A stretch of DNA of 58,189 nt from Psychroflexus maritimus (GCF_011089875.1 NZ_JAANAS010000072.1:1-58189); one strand, 5' to 3'. Counted from the first letter of the stretch, positions 15,458 through 24,981 are shown. Notes: generated by a model from the sequence alone, not told the origin. Translations and numbers: made by a program.

Positions 15458-15472
15458 TTAGAATGATTCTAA
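15458..15472. promoter_or_regulatory. Palindromic operator TTAGAATGATTCTAA in the hemA/AraC intergenic region
   Basis: A perfect 7-1-7 dyad lies between the putative start of transcription (about 15432) and the regulator's ATG at 15491. It resembles Fur-type or other dimer-repressor sites, and I recall similar TTTAGAAT-ATTCTAAA strings before iron and haem genes in this class. Iron or haem control is inferred from context only. Confidence 0.55.
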
Positions 15473-15490
15473 ATAAAATAAAGTAAAATT

Positions 15491-16375
15491 ATGACACCTC
15501 AAGCAAAAAATGTCGCTATAAGTTCAGAGCAACTTTTTGAAGTTAATGAAGACTTTACCTTATTGCATATTAAAAATAATTCATCAGATAATCAATGTTT
15601 TACCCACCCTATAAATGAAAACTACATTCAATTTCATTTCTGTGTAAAAGGCAAAGTAAAATTCAATTTTAACCAAGGACGTTATGCCATAGATATTTTA
15701 GAAGACCAATCCTTATTGTTATACAATCCAGAAAAAGGTTTACCTATCAACTTAGAGGTTTATCAAGATTCTTGGATGGTAAGTGTTTTGGTTTCAATTA
15801 AAAAATTACACCAATTATTTTCTAGGGAGGCATCATATATCGACTTCCTTACCGATGAAAATCGCGATAAAAAATACTACAAACAAGGTGAAATTTCTCC
15901 AGCAATGGCTGTTGTTTTAAGTCAGATTCTAAATTATAATATGCATGCTTCAGTCAAAGAAATTTATTTAAAAGGAAAGGCATATGAATTATTAGGTCTG
16001 TTTTTTAATCGACCAGAAGAGGCCGATATTGAACAATGTCCTTTTTTAGATGATGAAGACAATGTGAAGCGAATTAAATTAGCTAAGGAAATTATTATTC
16101 AGCGCATGGTAAGTCCGCCAAGCTTAAATGAACTAGCCGAAGAGGTTGGCTTAAGTTTAAAAAAACTAAAAGAAGGCTTTAAAGAAATTTACGGTGACAC
16201 TGCTTATTCTTTTCTTTTGGATTACAAGATGGACTATGCAAGGAAGTTATTGGAGCGTGGCAAACACAATGTAAACGAAGTTGGTTTAGCAGTAGGCTAT
16301 AGCACGTCAAGCCATTTTATAGCAGCCTTTAAAAAGAAGTTTGGTACCACTCCAAAAAAATACATTCAGGATTAA
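15491..16375 (+). CDS. AraC-family transcriptional regulator, hemA-linked
   Basis: 294 residues. The C-terminal double helix-turn-helix of the AraC/XylS family (about 195-293) includes SLNELAEEVGLSLKKLKEGFKEIYG and the second-motif ending YSTSSHFIAAFKKKFGTTPKKY. The N-terminal half is a cupin-like sensing domain with an isolated CPF motif before the DNA-binding part. It is divergent from hemA, a pairing I recall in other flavobacteria, so control of haem synthesis by iron or haem status is plausible but not shown. A palindrome in its leader may be an autoregulatory or Fur-type site. recX follows after 9 bp. Confidence 0.88.
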   Translation: MTPQAKNVAISSEQLFEVNEDFTLLHIKNNSSDNQCFTHPINENYIQFHFCVKGKVKFNFNQGRYAIDILEDQSLLLYNPEKGLPINLEVYQDSWMVSVLVSIKKLHQLFSREASYIDFLTDENRDKKYYKQGEISPAMAVVLSQILNYNMHASVKEIYLKGKAYELLGLFFNRPEEADIEQCPFLDDEDNVKRIKLAKEIIIQRMVSPPSLNELAEEVGLSLKKLKEGFKEIYGDTAYSFLLDYKMDYARKLLERGKHNVNEVGLAVGYSTSSHFIAAFKKKFGTTPKKYIQD

Positions 16376-16384
16376 AATACATCT

Positions 16385-16864
16385 ATGGATTATTCCAAAA
16401 AAAATAAATCATACACTCTAGATGAAGCCAAATTAAGACTGGCTAAATACTGCACTTACCAAGACCGTTGCCATTTTGAAGTTGAAAAAAAACTCAATGA
16501 AATGCGGATGATTCCGGCTGCTCAGGAAGAAATCATTATTTTTTTAATGCAAGAAGGCTTTTTAAACGAAGAACGATTCACAAGAAGTTTTATCAGAGGA
16601 AAGTTTTATTCCAAAAACTGGGGTAAAACTAAAATTAATCAACAGCTAAGATTAAAACGTATTCCTCAAAGTTTGATTATTTTGTGCATGGATGAAATTA
16701 AACCAAGTGATTACTTTAAAACTTGTTTATCATTAGCTGAAAAAAAATTAAAACAACTTGAAGGTCAAATAACTCTAAAAAACAAACAAAAAATTCAATC
16801 TTACCTCTATCAAAAAGGCTATGAAAGTGAACTAATTTACGAATGTTTGAATGAATTGAAGTAA
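16385..16864 (+). CDS. recX: Regulatory protein RecX
   Basis: 159 residues, the family's length. RecX binds RecA filaments and limits their growth. The three-helix repeats are visible, with the typical CTYQDRCHFEVEKKL start of the first repeat and the MQEGFLNEERFTRSFIRGKF segment in the middle. It begins 9 bp after the AraC gene, so it is probably co-transcribed with it. No LexA-like site is apparent. Confidence 0.88.
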   Translation: MDYSKKNKSYTLDEAKLRLAKYCTYQDRCHFEVEKKLNEMRMIPAAQEEIIIFLMQEGFLNEERFTRSFIRGKFYSKNWGKTKINQQLRLKRIPQSLIILCMDEIKPSDYFKTCLSLAEKKLKQLEGQITLKNKQKIQSYLYQKGYESELIYECLNELK

Positions 16865-17000
16865 AAAAAATAAATTATTTGAAGAATAACATTCAACTTG
16901 AATTTACTGCTAAAAAAAATGTTCATCATTAAAAAATTCTCTTTTAAAACTAATCATTATAGAAATTACTAACTTAGCAACTTCTACTAAATCTGGAAAA

Positions 17001-18155
17001 ATGAGCAAACTAAGAAAAGTTTTATGGGGTATTTTCATTTTTATTGCCATTACACTTTTGGGGCTATATGCAACAGGTTACGAATATATTTTGAAAGGCG
17101 TAAGAGTGGTTTATATGACAGGACATTCTACAGCTTTTATCGATGATCATAAGTATTTTGATAATCGCGTCATTGACAATGCAACCCCTCAACCACTAAC
17201 TAAGCATCCTCACTACAATCAAACTTCAAGTACAAAACGATTAGACAGTATTAATCAAACTTTAGGAACAATAGCTTTTCTCATTATTAAAGACGATGAA
17301 ATATGGTATGAAAATTATCATCAAGACTATGGACCTACTAGTCAAACTAATTCGTTTTCAATGGCTAAAAGCATAACATCTATGCTCTTAGGAAAAGCCA
17401 TAGAAGACGGTTTTATAAAAGGTTTAAACCAAAAGGTAATCGATTTTTTTCCAGATTTAAAAGGGGAATATGCTAAAGAACTTAGCGTAGGTGATTTAGC
17501 CTCCATGTCCTCGGGATTAAACTGGGATGAAGATTATTATTCGCCTTTTTCCATGACAGCACAAGCTTATTACGACAACCATATTCGCGATTTAATTTTA
17601 AGCCTAGAAGTCACTGAAGCGCCTAACCAATCCTTTAAGTATTTAAGTGGAAATACTCAACTTTTAGGAATGCTCATTGAAAAAGCCGTCAATCAACCGC
17701 TTTCCAATTATTTAAGTAGTTCATTTTGGAAACCTCTAGGAATGGAAAATCATGCTTTGTGGCAACTTGATGGATTAGATAGCGGAATGGAAAAAACCTA
17801 TTGCTGCATTTCTTCCAATGCCAGGGATTTTAGTAAAATTGGAATGCTCTACAAAAATCAAGGGCAATGGAATGGAAAACAACTACTTAATTCAAAATTC
17901 ACAGCTCTTTCTACCCAAGCTAAATTTGAAGATTCTCCGGAATACGGCTACGGATTTTGGCTGAGTAACCACCTTGGCAAACAAAGCTTTATCATGCGTG
18001 GTATTCTAGGGCAATACGTAATTACTATTCCTGAAGACGACCTAATCATTACAAGATTAGGCCACCAGAGAAGTCAGGAAAAAATCAATAACTTCCCTAA
18101 AGACATGTACATTTATATGGAAGAAGCCTACCAAATGTTGAACTCAAAAAATTAA
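17001..18155 (+). CDS. Serine hydrolase (class C beta-lactamase / NylB-like fold)
   Basis: 384 residues with one N-terminal membrane anchor (about 8-26), so it is probably attached to the inner membrane facing the periplasm. The active-site SxxK is Ser120-Met-Ala-Lys123 (NSFSMAKSI). The second motif region is Y214LSGNTQLLG, more like NylB-type 6-aminohexanoate hydrolases than true AmpC. The family includes peptidases, esterases and amidases, and the substrate cannot be read from sequence. The next gene follows after 3 bp, hence an operon. It lies far from the BlaI/M56 genes and need not be connected with them. Confidence 0.85.
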   Translation: MSKLRKVLWGIFIFIAITLLGLYATGYEYILKGVRVVYMTGHSTAFIDDHKYFDNRVIDNATPQPLTKHPHYNQTSSTKRLDSINQTLGTIAFLIIKDDEIWYENYHQDYGPTSQTNSFSMAKSITSMLLGKAIEDGFIKGLNQKVIDFFPDLKGEYAKELSVGDLASMSSGLNWDEDYYSPFSMTAQAYYDNHIRDLILSLEVTEAPNQSFKYLSGNTQLLGMLIEKAVNQPLSNYLSSSFWKPLGMENHALWQLDGLDSGMEKTYCCISSNARDFSKIGMLYKNQGQWNGKQLLNSKFTALSTQAKFEDSPEYGYGFWLSNHLGKQSFIMRGILGQYVITIPEDDLIITRLGHQRSQEKINNFPKDMYIYMEEAYQMLNSKN

Positions 18156-18158
18156 TCC

Positions 18159-18875
18159 ATGTTAGAAAAAATCAATCTTGAACACATTTTATTTCTGGAT
18201 ATTGAAACCGTTCCAGAAGCAGAAAATTACACCGATTTAAGCCCATTAAAACAACAACTATTTGCCGATAAAACAGCTTATCAAAGAAAGGAGGATTTTA
18301 CGCCAGAAGAGTTTTACGAACGTGCTGGAATTTGGGCTGAATTTGGAAAAATTGTTTGTATTTCTGTAGGCTATTTTAGACTAAATGGAACAGAACGACA
18401 ACTACGCCTAAAAACTTTTCACGGAGAAGAAAAAGATTTACTAATCGAATTTAAACAGCTTCTAGAATCACACTTTTATCATCCCTATCACCTACTCTGC
18501 GCGCATAATGGAAAAGAATTTGATTTTCCTTACATAGCTAGAAGAATGATTATTTTAGGAATTGCTTTGCCTAATAAATTGCAATTATTTGGAAAGAAAC
18601 CTTGGGAAATTCCACATTTAGATACCTTAGAAATGTGGAAGTTTGGCGATTATAAACATTATACTTCTTTAAAATTACTTACAGAAATTTTACACGTCCC
18701 TTCTCCCAAAGATGATATTGATGGAAGTGAAGTAGCTAAAGTATTTTACCAAGAAAAAAATATTGACCGGATTATTACTTATTGTGAAAAAGATGTAGTG
18801 GCCATTGCTCAAATTTTCTTGCGTTACCGACAAGAAGAATTGTTAGAAGAAGACGAGATTAAAGTGGTGGGATAA
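18159..18875 (+). CDS. DEDDy-type 3'-5' exonuclease, PolB-like
   Basis: A 238-residue stand-alone exonuclease of the DnaQ-like fold. All three motifs are present: ExoI FLDIET with Asp14/Glu16, ExoII AHNGKEFDFPYI near 114-125, and ExoIII YCEKDVVA with Tyr208 and Asp212, which makes it the DEDDy subtype. It resembles the proofreading domain of family B DNA polymerases without a polymerase attached. A role in DNA or RNA processing is likely, the exact substrate unknown. It follows the serine hydrolase by 3 bp and ends at a bidirectional terminator. Confidence 0.88.
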   Translation: MLEKINLEHILFLDIETVPEAENYTDLSPLKQQLFADKTAYQRKEDFTPEEFYERAGIWAEFGKIVCISVGYFRLNGTERQLRLKTFHGEEKDLLIEFKQLLESHFYHPYHLLCAHNGKEFDFPYIARRMIILGIALPNKLQLFGKKPWEIPHLDTLEMWKFGDYKHYTSLKLLTEILHVPSPKDDIDGSEVAKVFYQEKNIDRIITYCEKDVVAIAQIFLRYRQEELLEEDEIKVVG

Positions 18876-18878
18876 AAT

Positions 18879-18912
18879 CAACTAAGCTTCAAGAAAACTT
18901 GAGGCTTAGTTG
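18879..18912. terminator. Bidirectional terminator hairpin between convergent genes
   Basis: CAACTAAGC (18879-18887) pairs with GCTTAGTTG (18904-18912), and an inner TCAAG/CTTGA stem extends it. A-rich and T-rich tracts flank it. It separates the exonuclease and paaZ. Confidence 0.75.
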
Positions 18913-18936
18913 AAAAATTGATATCAATTAAGCGAC

Positions 18937-21459
18937 TTAAATCAATCCAAATTGCTCAAAGTGGTGATTAAAGTGTTTTCTGTTCAATAATTTCCATTCA
19001 AAATAAGTCAATTCTCCAAAAACAACATTTTTTGTAGTAGTTTCTGGGTGTTCTCTGAAGAATTTTTCAAAAGCCTCATAGGCCTCATAAAAATTTTCTT
19101 TAGCCTTGGCTAAGTCATTGTGTTTTAATTCTTCTAAGTCATTTTCTTTCAGTAATGGCATTTTATAATTATGTGGCATTTTTTCATAATTATAAAGTGT
19201 TTCCTGTACTTTTTCCAGGTATTCTTGAGGTGTAGCCACTTCAAAATCTGAAATTTCACCTGTAGCAATGCGTAGTCCCATTTCCAAATGTTCTACCATG
19301 TGCTGGGGTGTCATTATTCCCCAATTAGCTTTAGCATCTTCAGTTAAAGCGCTTATTTTTTGTTGTAAGAAGTTTAGATCTATCTCATGAAAAGTAGTTT
19401 GTTTTTTCTGTACCATGGTCAAAATAGTAGCAATAGCCACTAATTTATCTTCTTCTTCAACAGCCTCAACATCAAACACTTCTACATACCACTTTACAAT
19501 TCCACTTGGCAATTCTTTCCCTTTTTGGTCGCGATCAACTTTTTCCTTACAAGTAAGGCGAACATTAATTGTATCATTGTGGTATAAAGGCCTTAAAAAT
19601 CGTATTTCTTCTAAACCATAGTTAGCCGCAACAGGACCTTTATTTGGATATACAAATAAACCAGCCGCAGCCGAAATAATGAAATAACCGTGAGCTGTAC
19701 GTTGTTCAAAAATACTTCCTTCTAACGAAGTAATATCCGTATGTGCATAAAAGTGATCCCAAGTTAAATTTCCGAAGTTGATGATATCGGTATCGGTTAA
19801 GGTTCGGTTATGGGTTTGCAATGACATTCCTGGCTTAATTTCATCCCAATGATAAGCAAAAGGATGTTTTTCAGCTGGCTTATAATCGGCTTTAGCCTGA
19901 TAAATCCCAGTAATTTCGGTTAAGGTTGTTGGACTGCCTTGAATAGCGCATCGTTGCATGTAATGTTTAATTCCTCGTTTACCACCCATTTCTTCACCTC
20001 CACCAGCACGGCCAGGCCCGCCATGAACCAAGGTAGGTAAAGGTGACCCGTGGCCAGTGCTTTGTTTGGCTGATTCTCTATTTACTGATAGTATTCTTCC
20101 GTGATGAGAAGCAGCGTTTATAGTATATTCACGAGCTATTGAATTATCATTGGTAAAGATTGAACTTACCAAAGAGCCTCTTCCTTTTTTAGCAAGGGCA
20201 ACGGCTTCATCAAGGTTTTTGTAGGGCATAAGCGTACTTACGGGACCAAATGCTTCAGTAACATGAGCCGCTTCATTCTTAAAAGGCTCGTCTTCTCTTA
20301 GTAAAATTGGTTTTATAAAAGCACCCTTTTTAAAATTCGCGCCAACCGCTTCAGCAGGCTCAAAATCGCCGTAAACAAGTTGGGCTGTTTTAGTAATTTC
20401 ACTCACTTTTTGCTTAACGTCCTCTACTTGCTTTTTATCAATTAAGGCACCCATTCGTACTTCTTTTAAACGTGGGTCACCTAGGCTAGTTTTATCCAGA
20501 GCTTTTCCTAAAGCAATTTGCACATCCTCCATCAGGTGTTCGGGCACTAAAATTCTTCTAATTGCGGTACATTTCTGTCCGCATTTAATAGTCATTTCAT
20601 TTTTTACTTCTCGAATAAACAATTTAAATTCAGGAGTACCAGGGACAGCATCTTCACCTAGAATAGAGGCATTTAATGAATCGGCTTCCATAGTAAATGG
20701 CACGGCTTCTTGAGTTAAACGAGGATGAACTTTAAGCAGTCTTCCTGTAGAAGCCGAACCAGTAAACGTAACTATATCTTGCGATTCAACAGAATCTAAA
20801 ATAGTTTTGGCGGTTCCGCTAATGAGCTGTAATGCACCTTCTGGTAAAATTCCAGAAGCAATAATTTCTTTAACTACAGCTTCCGTAAGGTAAGCCGATT
20901 GTGGAGCGGGTAAAACTACGGCTGGAACACCGGCCATCCAATTAACCGCACATTTTTCTAGCATTCCCCAAACGGGGAAATTAAAGGCATTAATATGTAC
21001 AGCAACTCCTTCTTTGGGGACCAAAATATGATGGGCCATAAATTTACCGCCACGCGACAAATCGATGGGCTCTCCCTCTACATCAAAGGGCTGATTAGGA
21101 AAGAGTTTTCTCAATGAAGCATTGGCAAATAAATTCCCAAAACCTCCGTCAATATCAAACCAAGAATCAATTTTTGTAGCTCCTGTGCGGTAGCTAATTT
21201 CATAAAAATGTTTTTTCTTTTTTTGAAGGTAAAAAGCTAGCGATTTAAGCATATTACCACGCTCTTGAAATGTCATTTTACGAAGGGCATTAGCCTTTTC
21301 TCTTCCGTAAGCTAAAACTTCAGGAATATCAAAGCCTTCTACGTTTACATTAGTAAAATGTTCACCCGTTACCGAATCAAAAATGGGGTGTCCTTCGCCT
21401 TTTCCTTGGGTCCAATTGCCTTGAATATAACTTTGTGTTGTTTGTTGCATAGTGTTCAT
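18937..21459 (-). CDS. paaZ: PaaZ-type bifunctional aldehyde dehydrogenase / enoyl-CoA hydratase with extra C-terminal DinB/DUF1569-like domain
   Basis: 840 residues, about 160 longer than usual PaaZ. Residues to about 515 are an aldehyde dehydrogenase with catalytic Cys297 (KCGQKCTAIRR). About 530-680 is a MaoC hydratase domain with the hydratase residues in WDHFYAHTD and AHGYFIISAAAGL. In phenylacetate breakdown PaaZ opens oxepin-CoA and oxidises the semialdehyde. The last 155 residues (WGIMTPQHMVEHLEMGLRI ... HFNHHFEQFGLI) are histidine-rich and resemble a DinB/DUF1569 helical bundle. ATG 21459 is preferred over an in-frame GTG at 21477. A consensus -7 box lies 55 nt upstream. No other paa genes flank it. 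Confidence 0.9.
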   Translation of the reverse strand: MNTMQQTTQSYIQGNWTQGKGEGHPIFDSVTGEHFTNVNVEGFDIPEVLAYGREKANALRKMTFQERGNMLKSLAFYLQKKKKHFYEISYRTGATKIDSWFDIDGGFGNLFANASLRKLFPNQPFDVEGEPIDLSRGGKFMAHHILVPKEGVAVHINAFNFPVWGMLEKCAVNWMAGVPAVVLPAPQSAYLTEAVVKEIIASGILPEGALQLISGTAKTILDSVESQDIVTFTGSASTGRLLKVHPRLTQEAVPFTMEADSLNASILGEDAVPGTPEFKLFIREVKNEMTIKCGQKCTAIRRILVPEHLMEDVQIALGKALDKTSLGDPRLKEVRMGALIDKKQVEDVKQKVSEITKTAQLVYGDFEPAEAVGANFKKGAFIKPILLREDEPFKNEAAHVTEAFGPVSTLMPYKNLDEAVALAKKGRGSLVSSIFTNDNSIAREYTINAASHHGRILSVNRESAKQSTGHGSPLPTLVHGGPGRAGGGEEMGGKRGIKHYMQRCAIQGSPTTLTEITGIYQAKADYKPAEKHPFAYHWDEIKPGMSLQTHNRTLTDTDIINFGNLTWDHFYAHTDITSLEGSIFEQRTAHGYFIISAAAGLFVYPNKGPVAANYGLEEIRFLRPLYHNDTINVRLTCKEKVDRDQKGKELPSGIVKWYVEVFDVEAVEEEDKLVAIATILTMVQKKQTTFHEIDLNFLQQKISALTEDAKANWGIMTPQHMVEHLEMGLRIATGEISDFEVATPQEYLEKVQETLYNYEKMPHNYKMPLLKENDLEELKHNDLAKAKENFYEAYEAFEKFFREHPETTTKNVVFGELTYFEWKLLNRKHFNHHFEQFGLI

Positions 21460-21514
21460 TATTTTAACTGAAATCACCTGAAGCGAAATCGTTTGAATGT
21501 TTATATAAGAAATT

Positions 21515-21522
21515 CAAATATA
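21515..21522 (-). promoter_or_regulatory. -7 box TATATTTG of paaZ
   Basis: The minus-strand consensus box gives a leader of about 50 nt before ATG 21459. No PaaR-like dyad stands out. Confidence 0.5.
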
Positions 21523-21634
21523 AGTAAAATTAGTTGGCATTTGAGCAAGACCTACTTGGTCTTTATTGAATCTTAAAGGAATTGAAAACCTCTGAAGAAT
21601 ACTTGCTATGCTTCAAAATATAGGTAAATTGAAA

Positions 21635-22375
21635 TTACAAGCCACGTTCTTTCTGAATTCGCTCATAAGCATCCTGCACCTTGTTGAATTTTTCTTGAGC
21701 GCCTTTTTGGTAGGCTTCATCCATGTGCTGTAATTTATCTGGATGGTATTTTTTGGCCATTTTCCTATAAGCCTTCTTTACCTCATCATTAGAAGCTGAA
21801 GATTCAATTTCAAGAATTTTGTATGCATCGTCTGCCGATTTAAAGAACATAGCTTTTATGCTTTCATAATCATTTCTTCCAATATTGAGGTGATTGGCAA
21901 TTTGTAAGAGCGTTTGTTCTTCTGCTGTAGAGACGTGCCCATCAGAATTTGCAATGTTAAATAAGAAATGTAGGACTTGTAAACGAACTTCGTATCTTAG
22001 CCTTGGACGAATGAAATCACATATTTTTTCTGCTGAAATTTCTCGGTTTTTAACTACTTCATTAAAAGTTCTAAAAGTGGCATTAGCTCTTTCTTTTCCG
22101 TAGGATTGAACAAAGTATTTCCTTACAAAATCTAACTCAGATTGTTTTACTTTTCCATCAGACTTAATAACTAAGGAAGCTAGTGAAAGTAAATTTAACT
22201 CAAAATCTTTAGGGGTTACACTTTGACCTCCAAAAGGATTGGCATTTCCTCCGGTGTTAATTCGTATTTGTGATTTAAAAAAAGTATCTAAAACCGAACC
22301 AATAAAAAAGCCAACAAGGGCTCCAAGGAAGCCTCTAAACCCAAATCCAATGATGGCACAAATCCATTTAAACAT
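21635..22375 (-). CDS. DjlA-like co-chaperone: membrane anchor, TerB domain and C-terminal J domain
   Basis: 246 residues. A glycine-rich membrane segment at 4-28 (FGFRGFLGALVGFFIGS) anchors the protein, a TerB-like helical domain spans about 55-165, and a J domain spans about 178-246 with HPD at 211-213 (KKYHPDKLQ). This is the layout of DjlA, which stimulates DnaK ATPase at the inner membrane. TerB-like domains are also linked to tellurite resistance, but no ter operon is present. It is monocistronic. Confidence 0.88.
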   Translation of the reverse strand: MFKWICAIIGFGFRGFLGALVGFFIGSVLDTFFKSQIRINTGGNANPFGGQSVTPKDFELNLLSLASLVIKSDGKVKQSELDFVRKYFVQSYGKERANATFRTFNEVVKNREISAEKICDFIRPRLRYEVRLQVLHFLFNIANSDGHVSTAEEQTLLQIANHLNIGRNDYESIKAMFFKSADDAYKILEIESSASNDEVKKAYRKMAKKYHPDKLQHMDEAYQKGAQEKFNKVQDAYERIQKERGL

Positions 22376-22495
22376 AAAAATAATTATTGGTGCAAATATA
22401 TAACAAGCTTTAAATTATGCTAGGACATTTTGTATTTAGTTAACCGATAAAATTACAGCTAAATAACTTACTAGATTACACAAAAAAATTAGCAC

Positions 22496-23224
22496 TTAAT
22501 TTATATGATTTACCTTCTTTAAAAAATTGTCTTCGTTGGTTGTTTTATAAGCCTTTTCAGCTGTTTTTTTAGCTTTTTGAGTTTGGTCGGTTTTCAAGTA
22601 TAAATCTACCAATTTCTGATAGGTAAGTGTTGATTTTCTTAAGCTTACTGCTTTTTTATAATAATTTTCTGCGGCTTTAAAATCTTTTTCTTCTTCAGCA
22701 ATTAGTCCTTTAGTAAGTGCTCCATCAACCGGGCTTATCTCTTCAAGTTCATTTGCGTAAGACCTCGCTTTTTCTATGCTACCTCCAATTATGCTTGGTA
22801 ACTCAAGATATAATTGCACTAAAGCCCATCTTACCTCAATGTGATTAGGGTCCAGTCTTGCTGCTTTATTTAAATGCTTTTTTACGTCTTCAACTAAAAA
22901 AACTGCCTTAAACTTATTTAGAGTTTTTGCGTAAAGCCCCAAGGCACCTCCATACTTAAAATTATAATCGGCGTTGGAGGGAGCTATATTCACTAGTTCA
23001 GAATAATATGTTGATGCCCTTTCCCAATTTTCTTTTTCGGCATATATTTTACCCATTAAGCTCAGAGCTTTTTCATCTTTAGGATTTTCTTTTACTATTT
23101 GCTCAAGTGTTTGAATAGCTTTTGCTGAATTTCCAGATTGGTAGAAATCTTGAGCTTCTTGAAGCCCTTGTGCAGTTCCCCAATGAAAAACAAAAACAAT
23201 CAAAACGAAGTTGATAATTTTCAT
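22496..23224 (-). CDS. Exported tetratricopeptide-repeat protein
   Basis: 242 residues with a signal peptide (MKIINFVLIVFVFHWGTAQG, cleavage near 19). At least four TPR units follow (for example AQDFYQSGNSAKAIQTLEQI, KALSLMGKIYAEKENWERAS, AENYYKKAVSLRK). Such proteins are protein-binding scaffolds in the periplasm; the partner is unknown. It follows the DUF4136 lipoprotein gene by 15 bp, so the two are co-transcribed. Confidence 0.83.
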   Translation of the reverse strand: MKIINFVLIVFVFHWGTAQGLQEAQDFYQSGNSAKAIQTLEQIVKENPKDEKALSLMGKIYAEKENWERASTYYSELVNIAPSNADYNFKYGGALGLYAKTLNKFKAVFLVEDVKKHLNKAARLDPNHIEVRWALVQLYLELPSIIGGSIEKARSYANELEEISPVDGALTKGLIAEEEKDFKAAENYYKKAVSLRKSTLTYQKLVDLYLKTDQTQKAKKTAEKAYKTTNEDNFLKKVNHIN

Positions 23225-23239
23225 TGTGTAGTATATTAA

Positions 23240-23788
23240 TTAATTTTTAACTGAAGTCTTTTCTTCAGAGGAGTTTCTTGTGGGCGGATAATTTTTTAAA
23301 GTCATGCTAACAGTTTCAGCAAGAAATTGATGCATTTGTTCATCGTTAAAGCTAGCTTTCATTTTTCGCTCTACTACACCTTGCCAAATCAATTCATTGG
23401 TAAGTGCATCGGCAACTTCTATTGTTAAAGCAATAACAGGATGATTTCCTTGTGGAGTTTTTGTACCTACAGCTCCGCCAATAGCTCCTCCGTAAACACC
23501 TAAACTGACTCCCATAGATGTTGAGCTTAGTTGTTGGTAGTATTCTACATAAAAGTTAATGGAGGATTTAGCAATAAGCGTGCTTGATAATCCTTTTTCA
23601 GTTAAATTTTCTTCAATAGCATCTAAAACAACCTCATCTTCTTCAGGGGTTAAGCCAGAATTTGGGTTATAAAAATTAAAAGTTGAATACTTAGTAAAGT
23701 CTGTACTTTCATCATAATCAACAAAAGATTTAGAAGATTTACAAGAAACTAGTAAAACTACAAGCATAAACAAGCTAGTTAATTTCAT
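23240..23788 (-). CDS. DUF4136-family lipoprotein
   Basis: 182 residues with lipobox LLVSC (Cys16). The mature part shows the DUF4136 pattern: DYDESTDFTKYSTFNFYNP at the start, a central glycine-rich strand pair (GVYGGAIGGAVGT), TIEVADALTNELIWQGVVE, and a helical end. The function is unknown; the family occurs widely as envelope lipoproteins. It heads a two-gene unit with the TPR protein. Confidence 0.82.
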   Translation of the reverse strand: MKLTSLFMLVVLLVSCKSSKSFVDYDESTDFTKYSTFNFYNPNSGLTPEEDEVVLDAIEENLTEKGLSSTLIAKSSINFYVEYYQQLSSTSMGVSLGVYGGAIGGAVGTKTPQGNHPVIALTIEVADALTNELIWQGVVERKMKASFNDEQMHQFLAETVSMTLKNYPPTRNSSEEKTSVKN

Positions 23789-23849
23789 AATTAAGAATTT
23801 TGACTAAAATAGTCAATTGTAAGATATAAATTAAACATTTATAAAAAAA

Positions 23850-24857
23850 TTAAACTTGCTTATTTAAGTTTTCCCAGAGTATATCTTTTAATTGCTGAAG
23901 ACCTGTCTGCGCTACTGAGGAAATGAAAATATACTTCATTCCTTGAAAATCTCCTTTAATTGAGTTGTTAATTTCTTCTTTTAATTCCGCGTCTAGCATA
24001 TCCGATTTAGAAATAGCTATAATTCTATCTTTATCAAGCAATTCAGGATTATAGCGTCTAAGTTCATCTTCAAGAATTTGGTATTCCTTCACTATATCGT
24101 CTGCATCTGCAGGGATAAGAAACAGCAAGGTTGAGTTGCGTTCAATATGTCTTAAAAAACGGTGACCAAGTCCTCGCCCTTCAGCTGCTCCTTCAATAAT
24201 TCCAGGAATATCTGCCACCACAAAAGATTTAAAATCCCGGTATTTTACAATACCCAAATTAGGTTTTAACGTGGTAAATTCATAATCGGCTATCTTTGGT
24301 TTGGCTGCGGTAATAACAGAAAGCAATGTGGATTTACCTGCATTAGGAAAACCTACCAGGCCTACATCGGCCAAAATCTTAAGTTCTAGGGTAATATCAT
24401 TTTCTTCACCTTCAATTCCAGGTTGAGCGTATCTTGGAGTTTGATTGGTTGAGGTTTTAAAATGTACATTTCCTCGCCCTCCTTTACCTCCTCTAGCAAC
24501 TATAAATTCTTCTTTATCTTCAGTTATTTCTTTGATGATTTTATTGGTATTGGTATCTCTAATTACCGTTCCTAGAGGAACTTCTACATAAACATCCTGC
24601 CCGTCTGCGCCAGTACTTTCCTGTTTTCCGCCATCACCCCCATGTGTAGCTCTAAGGTGTCTTTTAAATTTTAAGTGGAAGAGCGTCCACATTTCTTTAT
24701 TTCCTTTTACAATTACATGACCTCCTCGACCACCGTCTCCTCCATCAGGTCCTCCTTTGGGAATATATTTTTCTCTTCTTAGGTGAGAAGAACCTTTTCC
24801 TCCCTTTCCGGATTGGGTATGGATTTTTATATAATCAACAAAATTTCCTTCGGTCAT
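23850..24857 (-). CDS. obgE: Obg GTPase (ObgE/CgtA)
   Basis: 335 residues. The N-terminal glycine-rich Obg fold (about 1-158, with [14 protein letters not shown] and [11 protein letters not shown]-like segments) is followed by the G domain: G1 GFPNAGKST near 165, switch [10 protein letters not shown], and KSD-type G4 (AISKSDML). The C-terminal OCT domain is absent, as in other Bacteroidota. It binds 50S subunits and links ribosome assembly with stress. It lies 125 bp after adk across a terminator, so it is transcribed separately. Confidence 0.96.
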   Translation of the reverse strand: MTEGNFVDYIKIHTQSGKGGKGSSHLRREKYIPKGGPDGGDGGRGGHVIVKGNKEMWTLFHLKFKRHLRATHGGDGGKQESTGADGQDVYVEVPLGTVIRDTNTNKIIKEITEDKEEFIVARGGKGGRGNVHFKTSTNQTPRYAQPGIEGEENDITLELKILADVGLVGFPNAGKSTLLSVITAAKPKIADYEFTTLKPNLGIVKYRDFKSFVVADIPGIIEGAAEGRGLGHRFLRHIERNSTLLFLIPADADDIVKEYQILEDELRRYNPELLDKDRIIAISKSDMLDAELKEEINNSIKGDFQGMKYIFISSVAQTGLQQLKDILWENLNKQV

Positions 24858-24920
24858 GTGAATTTTAATTTAACAGCAAAAGTACGCAAAATAATGGCAA
24901 GTTAAATGTATGGATTATTT

Positions 24921-24956
24921 TGATAAAAAATTAAAGCGGACTTAAACAAGCCCGCT
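24921..24956 (-). terminator. Terminator after hpt-adk
   Basis: Minus-strand hairpin: 24956-24948 (AGCGGGCTT) pairs with 24943-24935 (AAGTCCGCT, one G.U), and a T-rich tract runs down to 24921. Confidence 0.78.
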
Positions 24957-24981
24957 CTAATTGGTAAATATTATTAAGTAA

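Noticed and set aside
6250-21459. A phenylacetate catabolic gene cluster
   Set aside because: Only a PaaJ/PcaF-like thiolase and PaaZ are present, on separate transcripts about 11 kb apart; no paaABCDE, paaG/F or paaK is seen.
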